DNA of 64,000 nt from Singulisphaera sp. GP187 (GTDB taxonomy: Bacteria > Planctomycetota > Planctomycetia > Gemmatales > Gemmataceae): positions 1 to 64,000 of the forward strand of contig CAMDQN010000005.1 of NCBI GenBank assembly GCA_945905925.1. The letters run 5' to 3'. The notes beneath the pieces are model-generated. The model ran no database searches and was not told the origin of the DNA. It was given only the letters and a program-made list of their open reading frames with translations. The position numbers and the translations under genes are program-made. Positions 8,050 through 16,203 of the stretch are shown one piece after another (the stretch's first letter is position 1; the number at the start of each line of letters is the position of its first letter).

Positions 8050-9831
8050 ATGCGTCCCCTTCTCGCCCTTCTCACCGCCGCGAGTCTCGTCTGGCTCGCC
8101 GGTGCCCAGGAACCGAAGACCCAACCGAAGGACAAGGCGCCGGCGAAGGGCGAAAAGGCCGAACCGGTCGCGGGCCGCAAGACGAAGAAAATCGAAGGGT
8201 TCACCTTCATCATCTCCGAGGAGGCGCTGAACGCGGACCACTCGAAGTACGAGCGCCCGCCGCTGGAAGTGCTGGAATACGAGTGCAAGCTCCTCAGCAA
8301 GATGCTCTCGCCGAAAGCGGTCGATCTGCTCCGCCGGCTCACGATCTTCGTGGACTGGGACGAGAAGATCGCGCTGTCCAACGGCCGGACCGGGTCCGCC
8401 CTCGCGTCGTACTACTCGCACACTCAGCAACAGATCGTGAAGGACGGGAAGCACGCGCTCCAGGCCAAGGGCGTTACCATTCACTCCCTCAAATCGCTGA
8501 CCCAACAGCGCCAGCCGAAGGACGACAACCGCGTCTCGTGCCTGCTGCTCCACGAGTTCGCCCACGCGGTCCACGACCAGTTGCTGAGTTATGACCACGC
8601 CGGCGTCAAGGCCGCTTACGAACAGGCCATGGAGCGGAGGCTCTACGAGAAGGACTTCTACGCGGCGACCAACCCCCGCGAGTTCTTCGCCGAGATGAGT
8701 TGCACCTACCTCGATCGGTTGCACTACTACCCGCACAACCGCGACGAGTTGAAGAAGCACGACCCGGTGACGTTCAAGACGATGGAGTCGATCTGGGCCG
8801 GCGGAACGGTGAGCAAGGTGGCAAAGGTTCCCCCGCCGCACGCGGAGAAGGGCAACACGGACCTGTCCCTTCCCGGGGACGTGAAGTTCGGACCGACCTT
8901 GAGCGGCCCCGCACCGGTCGCCGCCAAACTCGACGGAAAGGTCGTTTTGATCGGCTACTGGGGCGGGTTGCACGCGAACGTCTTACCCCGCCTCGACCGG
9001 CTCCAGACCGAACTCGGGGGCTACGGATTGGTGGTCGTGTGTCCGAATACTCTCGTTCGCGACGACGACGTGATCAAGGCGGACGCGGAAAAGCGCGGCG
9101 CGCGGGTCACGGTCCTCAAGGCCGCGTTTGTGAAGGAGGAGCAGGGACCGGGGTTCAAATCGCAGGTCGGCGGCCACGCCCTGTTGTTCGACGCAACCGG
9201 GAAGTGTGTGTACCGCGGGTCTGCCTACGACGCCGACGAGCCGGTCCGCGCCGCTGTTGGGAAACTGCTCCTGACCACGGTCCTCGGCGCGGACGAGGTG
9301 CCGAAGGCGTTCAAGCCGGTCGCGGACGCGTTCGCGGCGGGAGGAACCCCGGTCTCCGTCGTCGCCAAGTTGACCCCGTTGACGACCTCGTCCGACGAGG
9401 ACACAAAAACCAAGGCGAAGAAACTTCAGGATCTCATCCTCGCCCCGGGACAAAAACTGCTGACCGAAGCCCAGACGAGCACGAAGACCGACCCAGTTGC
9501 GGCGTTCATCGCCGCCGAGAAGGTCGCGAGCACCTTCAAGAACACCCCGCTCGCGGCGAAGGCAGCGCCCCTCCTGGTGAACTTGCGGCTCGAGAGGGCC
9601 GTCGCGACAGAGCTAAAGGCGCGCGCCCAGGCAGCCGAAATCGAGAAACTGGGGGGCAAACTTCGGGGCCAGGAGGGAAGTTTCAACCCCAGCGACTCAG
9701 CGTTCCAGTCCAAGAACCAACAGGCCCTGGCGCAGTTGAAAGCGTTCCTCGAACAGTTGCGAAAGCAACACCCGACCGCGCGAGCGACGGCGGAAGCCGA
9801 GAAGGTCGCCCGCGAGTTCGCAATCCCGTGA
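8050..9831 (+). CDS. Secreted HExxH metalloprotease fused to a thioredoxin-like domain
   Basis: 593 residues. The ATG at 8050 begins a signal peptide (MRPLLALLTAASLVWLAGA). Residues about 45-260 hold the zinc-protease part: LLHEFAHAVHDQ gives HExxH, and NPREFFAEMSCTYL about 50 residues later supplies the likely Glu ligand, an arrangement like the anthrax lethal factor-type (ATLF) peptidases. Residues about 290-410 resemble an AhpC/TlpA thioredoxin fold (KLDGKVVLIGYWGG, YGLVVVCPNT, ALLFDATGKCVYRG), but the CxxC site is replaced by GGLH, so it cannot do thiol chemistry. The C-terminus is helical and charged. A GTG at 8035 is the alternative start. Substrate unknown. Confidence 0.75.
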   Translation: MRPLLALLTAASLVWLAGAQEPKTQPKDKAPAKGEKAEPVAGRKTKKIEGFTFIISEEALNADHSKYERPPLEVLEYECKLLSKMLSPKAVDLLRRLTIFVDWDEKIALSNGRTGSALASYYSHTQQQIVKDGKHALQAKGVTIHSLKSLTQQRQPKDDNRVSCLLLHEFAHAVHDQLLSYDHAGVKAAYEQAMERRLYEKDFYAATNPREFFAEMSCTYLDRLHYYPHNRDELKKHDPVTFKTMESIWAGGTVSKVAKVPPPHAEKGNTDLSLPGDVKFGPTLSGPAPVAAKLDGKVVLIGYWGGLHANVLPRLDRLQTELGGYGLVVVCPNTLVRDDDVIKADAEKRGARVTVLKAAFVKEEQGPGFKSQVGGHALLFDATGKCVYRGSAYDADEPVRAAVGKLLLTTVLGADEVPKAFKPVADAFAAGGTPVSVVAKLTPLTTSSDEDTKTKAKKLQDLILAPGQKLLTEAQTSTKTDPVAAFIAAEKVASTFKNTPLAAKAAPLLVNLRLERAVATELKARAQAAEIEKLGGKLRGQEGSFNPSDSAFQSKNQQALAQLKAFLEQLRKQHPTARATAEAEKVAREFAIP

Positions 9832-9917
9832 CCGCGGATCGCTTCCGCGCTCTGTTTCCCGTGGCAGAGCGGCGGTATCCTCTATACTCAGGGTCGCCCC
9901 GGTTCGAGGGTGTTCAC

Positions 9918-11057
9918 ATGTGTTTGTGTGGTCGTATCGCCTTGTGCGGGCTGGCGGTGGGTCTCGCGACGGCGCTGTCGGTGTTCGCGGCCGACGACCC
10001 GGCGTCGCTCCTGAAACCGGTCGTTCCTACCGGCACGCAGGCTCGCGTGCGCGTCGCCGTCGAGGGCGGCGCGCCGCGGACGATGCAGTTCAAGGCGCAG
10101 GTGCCCCACGGCAAAACGAAGGCCGAAATGGTCTCGGTCAGTGTGGCTATCGACACACAAGGGGGCAAGAGCTACGTAGCGGCCAAGACAGTCGAGGCGT
10201 GGGGGTACGAGGTTCCGAAGAACAAGGAGTTCGTGCTCCCAGAACTGTTGGTTCCCGCGGCGCAGATCGCCCCGGCAAAGAAAGGGCGCGACGTGTTGGT
10301 CCGCATCACCAACGTCAAACTGTACGTGACCGAGCCGCCCGCCGAAGCCAAGAACAACATCTTCAACTGCAACATGTCGCTCTGCGCGGCGGATCTGTAC
10401 AAGGGCGCCGAGAAGACGATGGAACCGCGGCTAGCGTTCGCGGACCACTTTCTGGAACTCACGGTCCCCGCGACCGGCCTGAAGCGGCTCGACACCGACG
10501 ACACGCCGCTCCCAAACGTGACCGCCGACGCGACCCCGACACTCGTGCCGTCTGCCGCGCCGACGATCCGGCGTCAGGGCAACCCGGTGTTCGCCTACGT
10601 CACCGTGAACGGACAGGAGTCGTACAAACTGGGCAACGGTACGGCGGTGCCGCTACACGTGAGCGTCGGGTCGATCAACAACTGGGACACCGGCGTGATC
10701 CTCAGCATCGGCTTGGCTCGCGGATGCAAGGTCGAGATGGACGAGAGGGGCACCGCGGGGATGGCCACGGGCGCGGAGTCAAGTTCCATCATGATCCCCG
10801 GCAAGATCAAGGAACTGCGGCTCGGCTTGTCCACCGGCTCCGACCTGAGGGTGCAAAAGGATTTGGTGCTGAAGGACATCGCGGTGGTGGTGGACCGGAA
10901 CGTGTCGGAGGGGTTCGTCTCGCTCGGACCGAAGTTCATCGAAACGTACTTCAAGAACGGCGTCTACGCGTGCGGGACCGACGGTGTCTGGAAGTTGAAC
11001 GGGCGCTGCGACCCAGAGTTGTTGTTCGACATCAAGACGCGACCGAAGAAGCCGTAG
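9918..11057 (+). CDS. Secreted protein of unknown function, 379 aa
   Basis: Starts at the ATG at 9918 with a signal peptide (CLCGRIALCGLAVGLATALS, cleavage near VFA-AD). The mature part looks beta-rich with repeated strand pairs (VRITNVKLYVTEPP, HFLELTVPATG, PVFAYVTVNGQESYKLG) and a C-terminal KDIAVVVDRNVS. Four Cys residues (FNCNMSLC, RGCKVE, YACGTD) may form disulphides. It lies 87 bases after the protease gene on the same strand, so the two could be co-transcribed. I recognise no family. Confidence 0.72.
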   Translation: MCLCGRIALCGLAVGLATALSVFAADDPASLLKPVVPTGTQARVRVAVEGGAPRTMQFKAQVPHGKTKAEMVSVSVAIDTQGGKSYVAAKTVEAWGYEVPKNKEFVLPELLVPAAQIAPAKKGRDVLVRITNVKLYVTEPPAEAKNNIFNCNMSLCAADLYKGAEKTMEPRLAFADHFLELTVPATGLKRLDTDDTPLPNVTADATPTLVPSAAPTIRRQGNPVFAYVTVNGQESYKLGNGTAVPLHVSVGSINNWDTGVILSIGLARGCKVEMDERGTAGMATGAESSSIMIPGKIKELRLGLSTGSDLRVQKDLVLKDIAVVVDRNVSEGFVSLGPKFIETYFKNGVYACGTDGVWKLNGRCDPELLFDIKTRPKKP

Positions 11058-11290
11058 GCAGTGTTCAGTTTTCAATTCATACCCTACGCAGACCCGAAAC
11101 TCCCGCTCACTCGTTCGCGAGTGGGCAACTCCGTTGGCAGTCTTTGATCGAATCGCGGTTCCGTTGGCGTCGCATGCTCATTTTCTGTGCTATTGCTATG
11201 GCGAGTACGGGCACTGTGTACTACCATGTCTCCACGCGGAGCGGATTTTGACTGACGCCGACGATTTCCGGGATATGAAGCATTCTTTTG

Positions 11291-12394
11291 ATGCCAAAAA
11301 ATGAGCAGCTTTCATCCCCGCTGCCCGAGATCGTGGGCACCGGGCCGGCAATGCAAGACGTTTATCGCCTTGTGCGTCTCGCCGCACCCAGGTCCGCGAA
11401 CGTTCTCCTCATTGGCGAAACCGGAACCGGCAAGGAAGTGATCGCGAAAGCGGTTCACAAACTCAGCAAGCGAGCGGACGGACCGTTCATTCGCGTGAAC
11501 TGCGGCGCGCTGCACGAAAACCTGCTCGAAAGCGAACTGTTCGGCCACATCAAAGGCTCGTTCACCGGGGCCGTCGAGAACAAGACTGGTCGGTTCGAGG
11601 CCGCGCACGGCGGCACCATCTTCCTCGACGAAATCAACAGCACCTCGCACAAACTCCAGGTGAAGTTGCTCCGCGTGCTTCAGGAGCGCGAGTTCGAGCG
11701 CGTTGGCGAGAGCCGCACGATTCGCGTCGACGTGCGCGTGATCGCGGCGACGAACACGTCGCTGGAACAAGCGGTTGAAGACGGCGAGTTTCGCGAAGAC
11801 CTCTACTACCGCCTCAACGTCATTCCCATTGGGCTGCCGCCGTTGCGCGAGCGCCGCGACGACATCCCGCTTTTGGCGCAGTTCTTCCTCAAGCGATACG
11901 GCGACGTGAACAAGTGCGGGGTGCCGGAACTGACCGCGATAGCCCTCGAAGCGCTGAAGGCGCACGACTGGCCGGGCAACGTTCGCGAACTGGAGAACAC
12001 GCTCGAGCGACTAACAGTGTTTGCCGACGGTGGGCCGCTCACGCCGGAGTTGTTGCAATTCGGTCGCCCACGCCCGGTGATTCGCGCGAGCCGCGGCGCC
12101 ACTCCGACCGACGTGCCGTCGCTGATTCACGCACTCGTGCGCGCCGGGATGCACGCCACGCGACCGCCGCACACGGAGTTGCACGAGTTCTTGGTCGACG
12201 GAGTCGAGCGCGAGTTGGTTGAAGAGGTGTTGCGCGAGTGCGCCGGGAACCAGGTGAAAGCGGCGGAGCGGTTGGGCATCAACCGTAACACGCTGCACAA
12301 GAAACGCGAGCAGTACCGCAAGGCAAGCGCGGGCGGAACCGAACCGTCCGCAAATGACGCGGCTGCGAGCGAACCGCCCGCAGCCGCGGGGTAA
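11291..12394 (+). CDS. Sigma-54-dependent transcriptional activator (AAA+ plus Fis HTH, no receiver)
   Basis: 367 residues. The AAA+ domain occupies about residues 12-245: Walker A GETGTGKE, the sigma-54 contact loop GSFTGA (GAFTGA in most members), Walker B GGTIFLDEI, VIAATN, and REDLYYRLNV with the arginine finger region LRERRDDIPLL. The C-terminus has a Fis-type helix-turn-helix (NQVKAAERLGINRNTLHKK). No N-terminal receiver, GAF or PAS domain is present; only about 10 residues precede the AAA+ core, so control must come from elsewhere. The ATG at 11291 is preferred to the TTG just upstream. It is 3 bases ahead of the next gene, so the two form an operon. The 230 bases upstream hold nothing recognisable. 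Confidence 0.92.
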   Translation: MPKNEQLSSPLPEIVGTGPAMQDVYRLVRLAAPRSANVLLIGETGTGKEVIAKAVHKLSKRADGPFIRVNCGALHENLLESELFGHIKGSFTGAVENKTGRFEAAHGGTIFLDEINSTSHKLQVKLLRVLQEREFERVGESRTIRVDVRVIAATNTSLEQAVEDGEFREDLYYRLNVIPIGLPPLRERRDDIPLLAQFFLKRYGDVNKCGVPELTAIALEALKAHDWPGNVRELENTLERLTVFADGGPLTPELLQFGRPRPVIRASRGATPTDVPSLIHALVRAGMHATRPPHTELHEFLVDGVERELVEEVLRECAGNQVKAAERLGINRNTLHKKREQYRKASAGGTEPSANDAAASEPPAAAG

Positions 12395-12397
12395 GCC

Positions 12398-12997
12398 GTG
12401 TTTCCCATCATCCTGAACCTAACCAGTAAGCCCGTCGTCGTGATCGGCGGCGGTGCGGTCGGAGTGCGGAAGGCGCTTGCCGCGCTCGCGGCCGGTGCGG
12501 TGGTTCGCGTCATCGACCCGCGATCGGCGCTCCCGCTCCCGCCCGAAGTCACTCACCTCCCAGAACCGTATCGCGAGGATCATCTCGAAGGTGCGGCGCT
12601 GGTGTTCGCGTGTGCCACTCCCAAAGTGAACGCTCAAGTGGTCACCGATGCACACGCACGCGGCGTGTTGGTGAACACAGCCACGTCACCGGACGAAGGC
12701 GACTTCACGCTACCCGCGGTGGTGCGTCGCGGGGACTTGACGCTCGCGGTGAGCACGGAAGGCGCGTCACCGGCGCTGGCGCGGCGCATCCGCGAGAAGT
12801 TCGAAGCGGAGTACGACGAGGCGTTCGCGGAGTGGGTGCGGTTGCTCGCGGAGGTACGCGCCGAGGTACTCGCGACCGTGCCTGACGAATCGCGTCGGCG
12901 TGAGTTGTTGGATGCGTTCGCAGATTGGGAGTGGCTCGCGCGATTGAGGGCGGAAGGCGCGGAAAAGGTGCGCGAAGCGATGCGAGCCGTCTTGTAG
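12398..12997 (+). CDS. Precorrin-2 dehydrogenase/sirohydrochlorin ferrochelatase-like (CysG N-domain / Met8 type)
   Basis: 199 residues, GTG start. It has the NAD-binding Rossmann motif VVVIGGGAVGVRKA, then the family's substrate-side motif GDFTLPAVVRRGDLTLAVST followed by SPALARRIREK, which match the corresponding siroheme synthase segments. The family catalytic Asp normally sits in an 'ATDD..VN' motif; here the segment is ACATPKVNAQV, so both Asp residues are missing. It may have lost dehydrogenase or chelatase activity. It follows the sigma-54 activator by 3 bases. Its TAG stop lies inside the left arm of a palindromic repeat. Confidence 0.8.
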   Translation: MFPIILNLTSKPVVVIGGGAVGVRKALAALAAGAVVRVIDPRSALPLPPEVTHLPEPYREDHLEGAALVFACATPKVNAQVVTDAHARGVLVNTATSPDEGDFTLPAVVRRGDLTLAVSTEGASPALARRIREKFEAEYDEAFAEWVRLLAEVRAEVLATVPDESRRRELLDAFADWEWLARLRAEGAEKVREAMRAVL

Positions 12998-13070
12998 GGT
13001 GGGCACTGCCCGCCTCTTTTCTTCCCGCCGTTCGAGGCGCGAAGCGTGGTGGGCAGTGCCCACCCTACGA
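12992..13070. repeat. Palindromic repeat, family A copy 2, overlapping two stop codons
   Basis: Arms 12992-13014 and 13048-13070 (23 bases each) are inverted copies with two mismatches and the same GTAGGGTGGGCACTGCCC core as the element at 1863. The stop codon of the plus-strand gene (TAG, 12995-12997) and that of the convergent minus-strand gene (TAG, 13067-13065) both fall on the conserved GTAGGG of the arms. The 33-base centre contains a second small GC-rich inverted pair. Confidence 0.85.
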
Positions 13071-14039
13071 AACCGGGAGCGTCTTGCCCTTCGCCACGAG
13101 CAGTCGCCCGAGGGCGTCGGCGCTTAATCGCGGGTCGTCGGTTAACAGCGAACCGAGTTCGGTCAGGATGAACCCTTCCAGGTCGTCGCCGGACCAGCCG
13201 TCCGCGACCAACTTCCCGCCAATGTGTTCGAGCGCGCGGTCGCGGAGTTTGTCCGTGCGCCGCGTCAACGTGCCTTCGTTCAAGTTGAAAAGTTTCGCGG
13301 CTTCGCGCTGGCTTAAGCGATAGCGCCAGCGGAGGCCGAGTAAAAGGCGTTCGTCGTCGTCGAGCGTACCGAGCCACTCACGCGCCGCCGCGACGAACGT
13401 CTCGTGCCACCGGTCCGCGCCGTTCGCACGCGGCCCGTCCATCGGGAGCGCGATCTCGTCGTCGGGAAGTGCCGTTACGCCAGTGTTCTGACGCAGTTTC
13501 GAGAGGTGCCAATTCTGGAACACGCGAATTAGCCACGGCGCCAACGGGCGCTGACCGTCGTAGCGCGCGAGAACCGGCAGCGTGCCTTCACTCTCCGGCG
13601 CGATTAAGTTGCTCCAGAACTCCGTCACCGCGGTGTCCTGGCGCTCCTCGTTGCGCGGATAGAGCCGCACGGCCCGCGCGCGTAATGCGTCCACGAGCAA
13701 GCAGTCACTGCGCCCGGTGCGGGCGTTGAACAGCACCTCCCACGCGGCGTTCTGTCCGTCCAGACACCCGACGCACACCAGCCAATCGACCGCGTACAGC
13801 CCTTCGAGGTAGCCCGACCACGACACCGGCGGAGGGGCTTTTGGGACGTAGATGCGGAACGTGCGTTGGAGGTGGGTAAAGAACACGCTTTCGGAGAGCT
13901 TCACCGCCGGCATCTGGAGCCGGGCGAAGTGGTAGAGCAGCGTGACGCGGCTCTTGTCCGCGGCGGACAACAGTGGTAGTTCCGTGATTGCAGTCACTTT
14001 GACCGATCCCGAAAGTGGAGAAATCACAGACAAAGACAT
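13065..14039 (-). CDS. RNA polymerase sigma-70 family factor (ECF-like)
   Basis: 324 residues, longer than most ECF factors (about 180-200). A sigma-2-like region around residues 160-190 includes LAPWLIRVFQNWHLSKLRQ. A sigma-4 helix-turn-helix region follows: LDDDERLLLGLRWRYRLSQREAAKLFNLNEGTLTRRTDKLR is visible, i.e. SQREAAKLFNLNEGTLTRR in the recognition part. A C-terminal extension of about 60 residues ends KGKTLPVS, with no anti-sigma gene next to it. The first 100 residues do not resemble known sigma domains. The stop lies in the palindromic repeat shared with the convergent gene. Confidence 0.8.
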   Translation of the reverse strand: MSLSVISPLSGSVKVTAITELPLLSAADKSRVTLLYHFARLQMPAVKLSESVFFTHLQRTFRIYVPKAPPPVSWSGYLEGLYAVDWLVCVGCLDGQNAAWEVLFNARTGRSDCLLVDALRARAVRLYPRNEERQDTAVTEFWSNLIAPESEGTLPVLARYDGQRPLAPWLIRVFQNWHLSKLRQNTGVTALPDDEIALPMDGPRANGADRWHETFVAAAREWLGTLDDDERLLLGLRWRYRLSQREAAKLFNLNEGTLTRRTDKLRDRALEHIGGKLVADGWSGDDLEGFILTELGSLLTDDPRLSADALGRLLVAKGKTLPVS

Positions 14040-14134
14040 GATACGCGCTCCAGGAGCGGCATTCGCCTCAGCAAGAGGCGGCTGTCTTTGCTTTCGTCCC
14101 GTTTCGCCTTCGGGATGTTGGGTTTGGGATTTTC

Positions 14135-15358
14135 TTACCGCGGCGTGAACAGCAGCACCTGCACATTCGACACGGCATTCGGGTCCGGTTCCGCGGGCGA
14201 GAGGCTGGTGCCCATCCCCAAAGGCGTGATCTTCCGCCGGGTGAAGGTGCCGAGTTTGTGCGCGCCGGCGGTCGTCAGGTACGCGGCCACAACTTCAGCC
14301 TGCTTCTTGGTTAGCTCCTGCGCAACAGCGGACGGGATGGTCTTGTCCTTCGGGTCGTGGAACCCGACCACCACGATTTCGGACCCGGTGGCCTTGTTCG
14401 CCTTGATCGCGTTCGCCACACCGTCCATGTGTCGCTTGCCTTCGGTAGTAAGCGTCGCCGTGCCCGGCTCGAAGATGTCCCTCGACTCATAAAACATCTT
14501 CTCCCGGTTCATCGTCGGGCGAACCAGCAGCGCGACCGAATCCTCGACGTAGTTCCGCACCAGCGGCATCTTGCCCAGCGCGTCGCTCCCCTGCTTGACC
14601 GACTTCAACGTGTCGCGGCCGTCGGCCACTAACTCGCGCAGGTTGGTCACCTCGGTTTCCACCGTGCCCACAGCCTTGTCCGCGCGCGTGACCAGTTTGC
14701 GCAGATCGCCGAATGTGCCGCGCGCGTCCTCGTACAGGTCGTCGTCGCGGATGAGCTTCGCGAGCGTGCCGTTGCTTTCCTCGACGCCCTTGATGAGGCT
14801 CTTTGCGGCGACCACGGTCTGCCGGGTTTCCGACGCGAGCAACTTCACCTCGGCCGCGGTACTCTTGGCCTCCTTCGCCAGGTCGCGCACTTCGGCAATG
14901 GCTTCTTCGATGGCAAACGGTTTGACACCGCGGAGCCGGCCATCAGCCAGTGCCCCCTTCTTCGGATCACCGGGCTGAATGCTAATCACCTTCGAGCCTA
15001 ACATGCCGGTCCCATGGACCTGCGCCGACGCGTCGGAATACATTCGATTCGCGAACTTCGCTTGCACTCGCATTCGCACGGTGACTTCGGCGTTCGGGCC
15101 GTCGTGGTCGGGATACTCGACCGCGATGACCTGACCCGCGTCCACGCCGCGAATGCGCACTGGCGTACCGGGAGTGATGTCGTGCGCTTCGGGAAAGCCG
15201 GCCGTGACTTCGACGGTGTCGGCCCACAGACCTTGTTTGTCCGCGATGCGCGCGATGCCGTAGCTGCCGAAGGCGAGCGCGGCGACGACGACCAAACCCA
15301 ACGCGACCGCTTGCAGGCGGGACAGCGATTGCGACACGACGCAACTCCAGCAGGACAT
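14135..15358 (-). CDS. MCE/MlaD-family lipid-transport protein with OmpA-like C-terminus
   Basis: 407 residues. A single N-terminal membrane anchor (VALGLVVVAALAFGSYGI) is followed by an MCE domain around residues 40-130 (VEVTAGFPEAHDITPGTPVR, GVDAGQVIAVEYP, GMLGSKVISIQPGDP). A long helical coil with Ala/Lys/Val repeats spans about 145-265. The last 120 residues look like an OmpA-type peptidoglycan-binding domain: DIFEPGTATLTTEGKRHMD, then EIVVVGFHDP, then LTKKQAEVVAAYL. MCE proteins form hydrophobic conduits between membranes; an OmpA tail would tether one to the wall. No MlaE or MlaF gene adjoins it. Confidence 0.82.
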   Translation of the reverse strand: MSCWSCVVSQSLSRLQAVALGLVVVAALAFGSYGIARIADKQGLWADTVEVTAGFPEAHDITPGTPVRIRGVDAGQVIAVEYPDHDGPNAEVTVRMRVQAKFANRMYSDASAQVHGTGMLGSKVISIQPGDPKKGALADGRLRGVKPFAIEEAIAEVRDLAKEAKSTAAEVKLLASETRQTVVAAKSLIKGVEESNGTLAKLIRDDDLYEDARGTFGDLRKLVTRADKAVGTVETEVTNLRELVADGRDTLKSVKQGSDALGKMPLVRNYVEDSVALLVRPTMNREKMFYESRDIFEPGTATLTTEGKRHMDGVANAIKANKATGSEIVVVGFHDPKDKTIPSAVAQELTKKQAEVVAAYLTTAGAHKLGTFTRRKITPLGMGTSLSPAEPDPNAVSNVQVLLFTPR

Positions 15359-15484
15359 TGACTCCGCGACATTATACTCTTCGCTGCACCGACCACCGGA
15401 TTGTGTAATTCGACTTCGGGAAGAAACGAAAATGGCGACGGAATGATCCGTCGTCGCGTGTCGGCACGCGGATGGGTTCGCACT

Positions 15485-15751
15485 TCAGTCCGGTCCCTGT
15501 TCGTAGCCAACCTGCACGGCGCCGCGAACCCAGTCCCACTCGGTCAGTTCACCGCGTGCTTCCCATCTGGACCGCAGCTCCGTTTCGCAGTCCCAGAATG
15601 GCCGGTTCCCGAACCGTGCGGAGTTTTTCTGGCCGTATTTCATAGCCCGGCGGAGCGTGGCCGGATCGACCGACGGCGGTTGCGTCTCGGCGATGGAAAA
15701 GTCGGTCAGGGAAACTGTCACCTCAGCCTCGTTTTCGGCAGGGTTCGACAT
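15485..15751 (-). CDS. Small hypothetical protein, 88 aa
   Basis: A short acidic protein with no signal peptide or membrane segment. Its C-terminal part is Trp-rich (FWDCETELRSRWEARGE, TEWDWVRGAVQVG). Codon use is like that of neighbouring genes. It sits between two minus-strand genes, 126 bases before the MCE gene. I do not recognise a family. Confidence 0.5.
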   Translation of the reverse strand: MSNPAENEAEVTVSLTDFSIAETQPPSVDPATLRRAMKYGQKNSARFGNRPFWDCETELRSRWEARGELTEWDWVRGAVQVGYEQGPD

Positions 15752-16203
15752 TGGTCGACTCCGCGCAGTGTATAGGCGAGTAGTTGTAGAGCTGCAATCG
15801 GGATGCCGTTCCGGGAAGGAATCGGTATCGCGTTCGCATCTGTCCCGTTCCTACTGTCGGAACCTCTGACATCTTTGGGGAGAAACCCGCACGATTAGAG
15901 CACTTTCAATTAATGCGTCGCGTCTGGTCCGAGCCGCGACCGTCAGGGAGCAAACATTCACGCACGCCCTGGTGGTCGCGTCTCCGCTACGAATTGTTTG
16001 AAAACGCTCTAATTGGCGGGCTGTATCTTCTCGGGTTGGTGAGTGGGCGGTGGCTCATCGGCGTAATGAATCGCTCGTGGCAGCGCATGACCGAACCCGA
16101 CCGCGCCGTGGCGTAAGAAGTAGGCCCGCCGCGCCGTTTTGCGCGACGGACATGCGATTGGCATCAAAAACTGTGCCGCTCGGCAAGCGGCGCCTACCCA
16201 GAA
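15752..16203. other. Gene-poor gap with a MITE-like element
   Basis: A 452-base gap before ligA. It contains the inverted-repeat element at 15894-16012. An open frame at 15913-16116 spans the element's right end; its second half encodes a hydrophobic stretch (LIGGLYLLGLVSGRWLIGVM) that could be a remnant of a membrane-protein gene, but I see no independent support for it. At 16120-16197 a GTAGGC...GCCTAC inverted pair lies next to the ligA stop and may be its terminator. Confidence 0.4.
15894..16012. mobile_element. Candidate MITE-like element, 119 bp
   Basis: The ends are imperfect terminal inverted repeats: ATTAGAGCACTTTCAA on the left and, read inverted, ATTAGAGCGTTTTCAA on the right (14 of 16 match). 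The interior is non-coding and GC-rich (GAGCCGCGACCGTCAGGGAG). It carries no transposase. No target-site duplication can be seen with confidence, so mobility is inferred only from the structure. Confidence 0.4.

Noticed and set aside
8700..9917. Upstream extension of the 9918 gene by about 400 codons
   Set aside because: It overlaps the protease gene in another frame and would put the signal peptide in the middle of the protein.
9890..9917. tRNA-like GGTTCGA sequence
   Set aside because: No acceptor or anticodon stems around it; it is the leader of the secreted-protein gene.
15913..16116. Small gene with one hydrophobic segment
   Set aside because: It begins inside the MITE-like element and its first half is the element's own sequence; no ribosome site.
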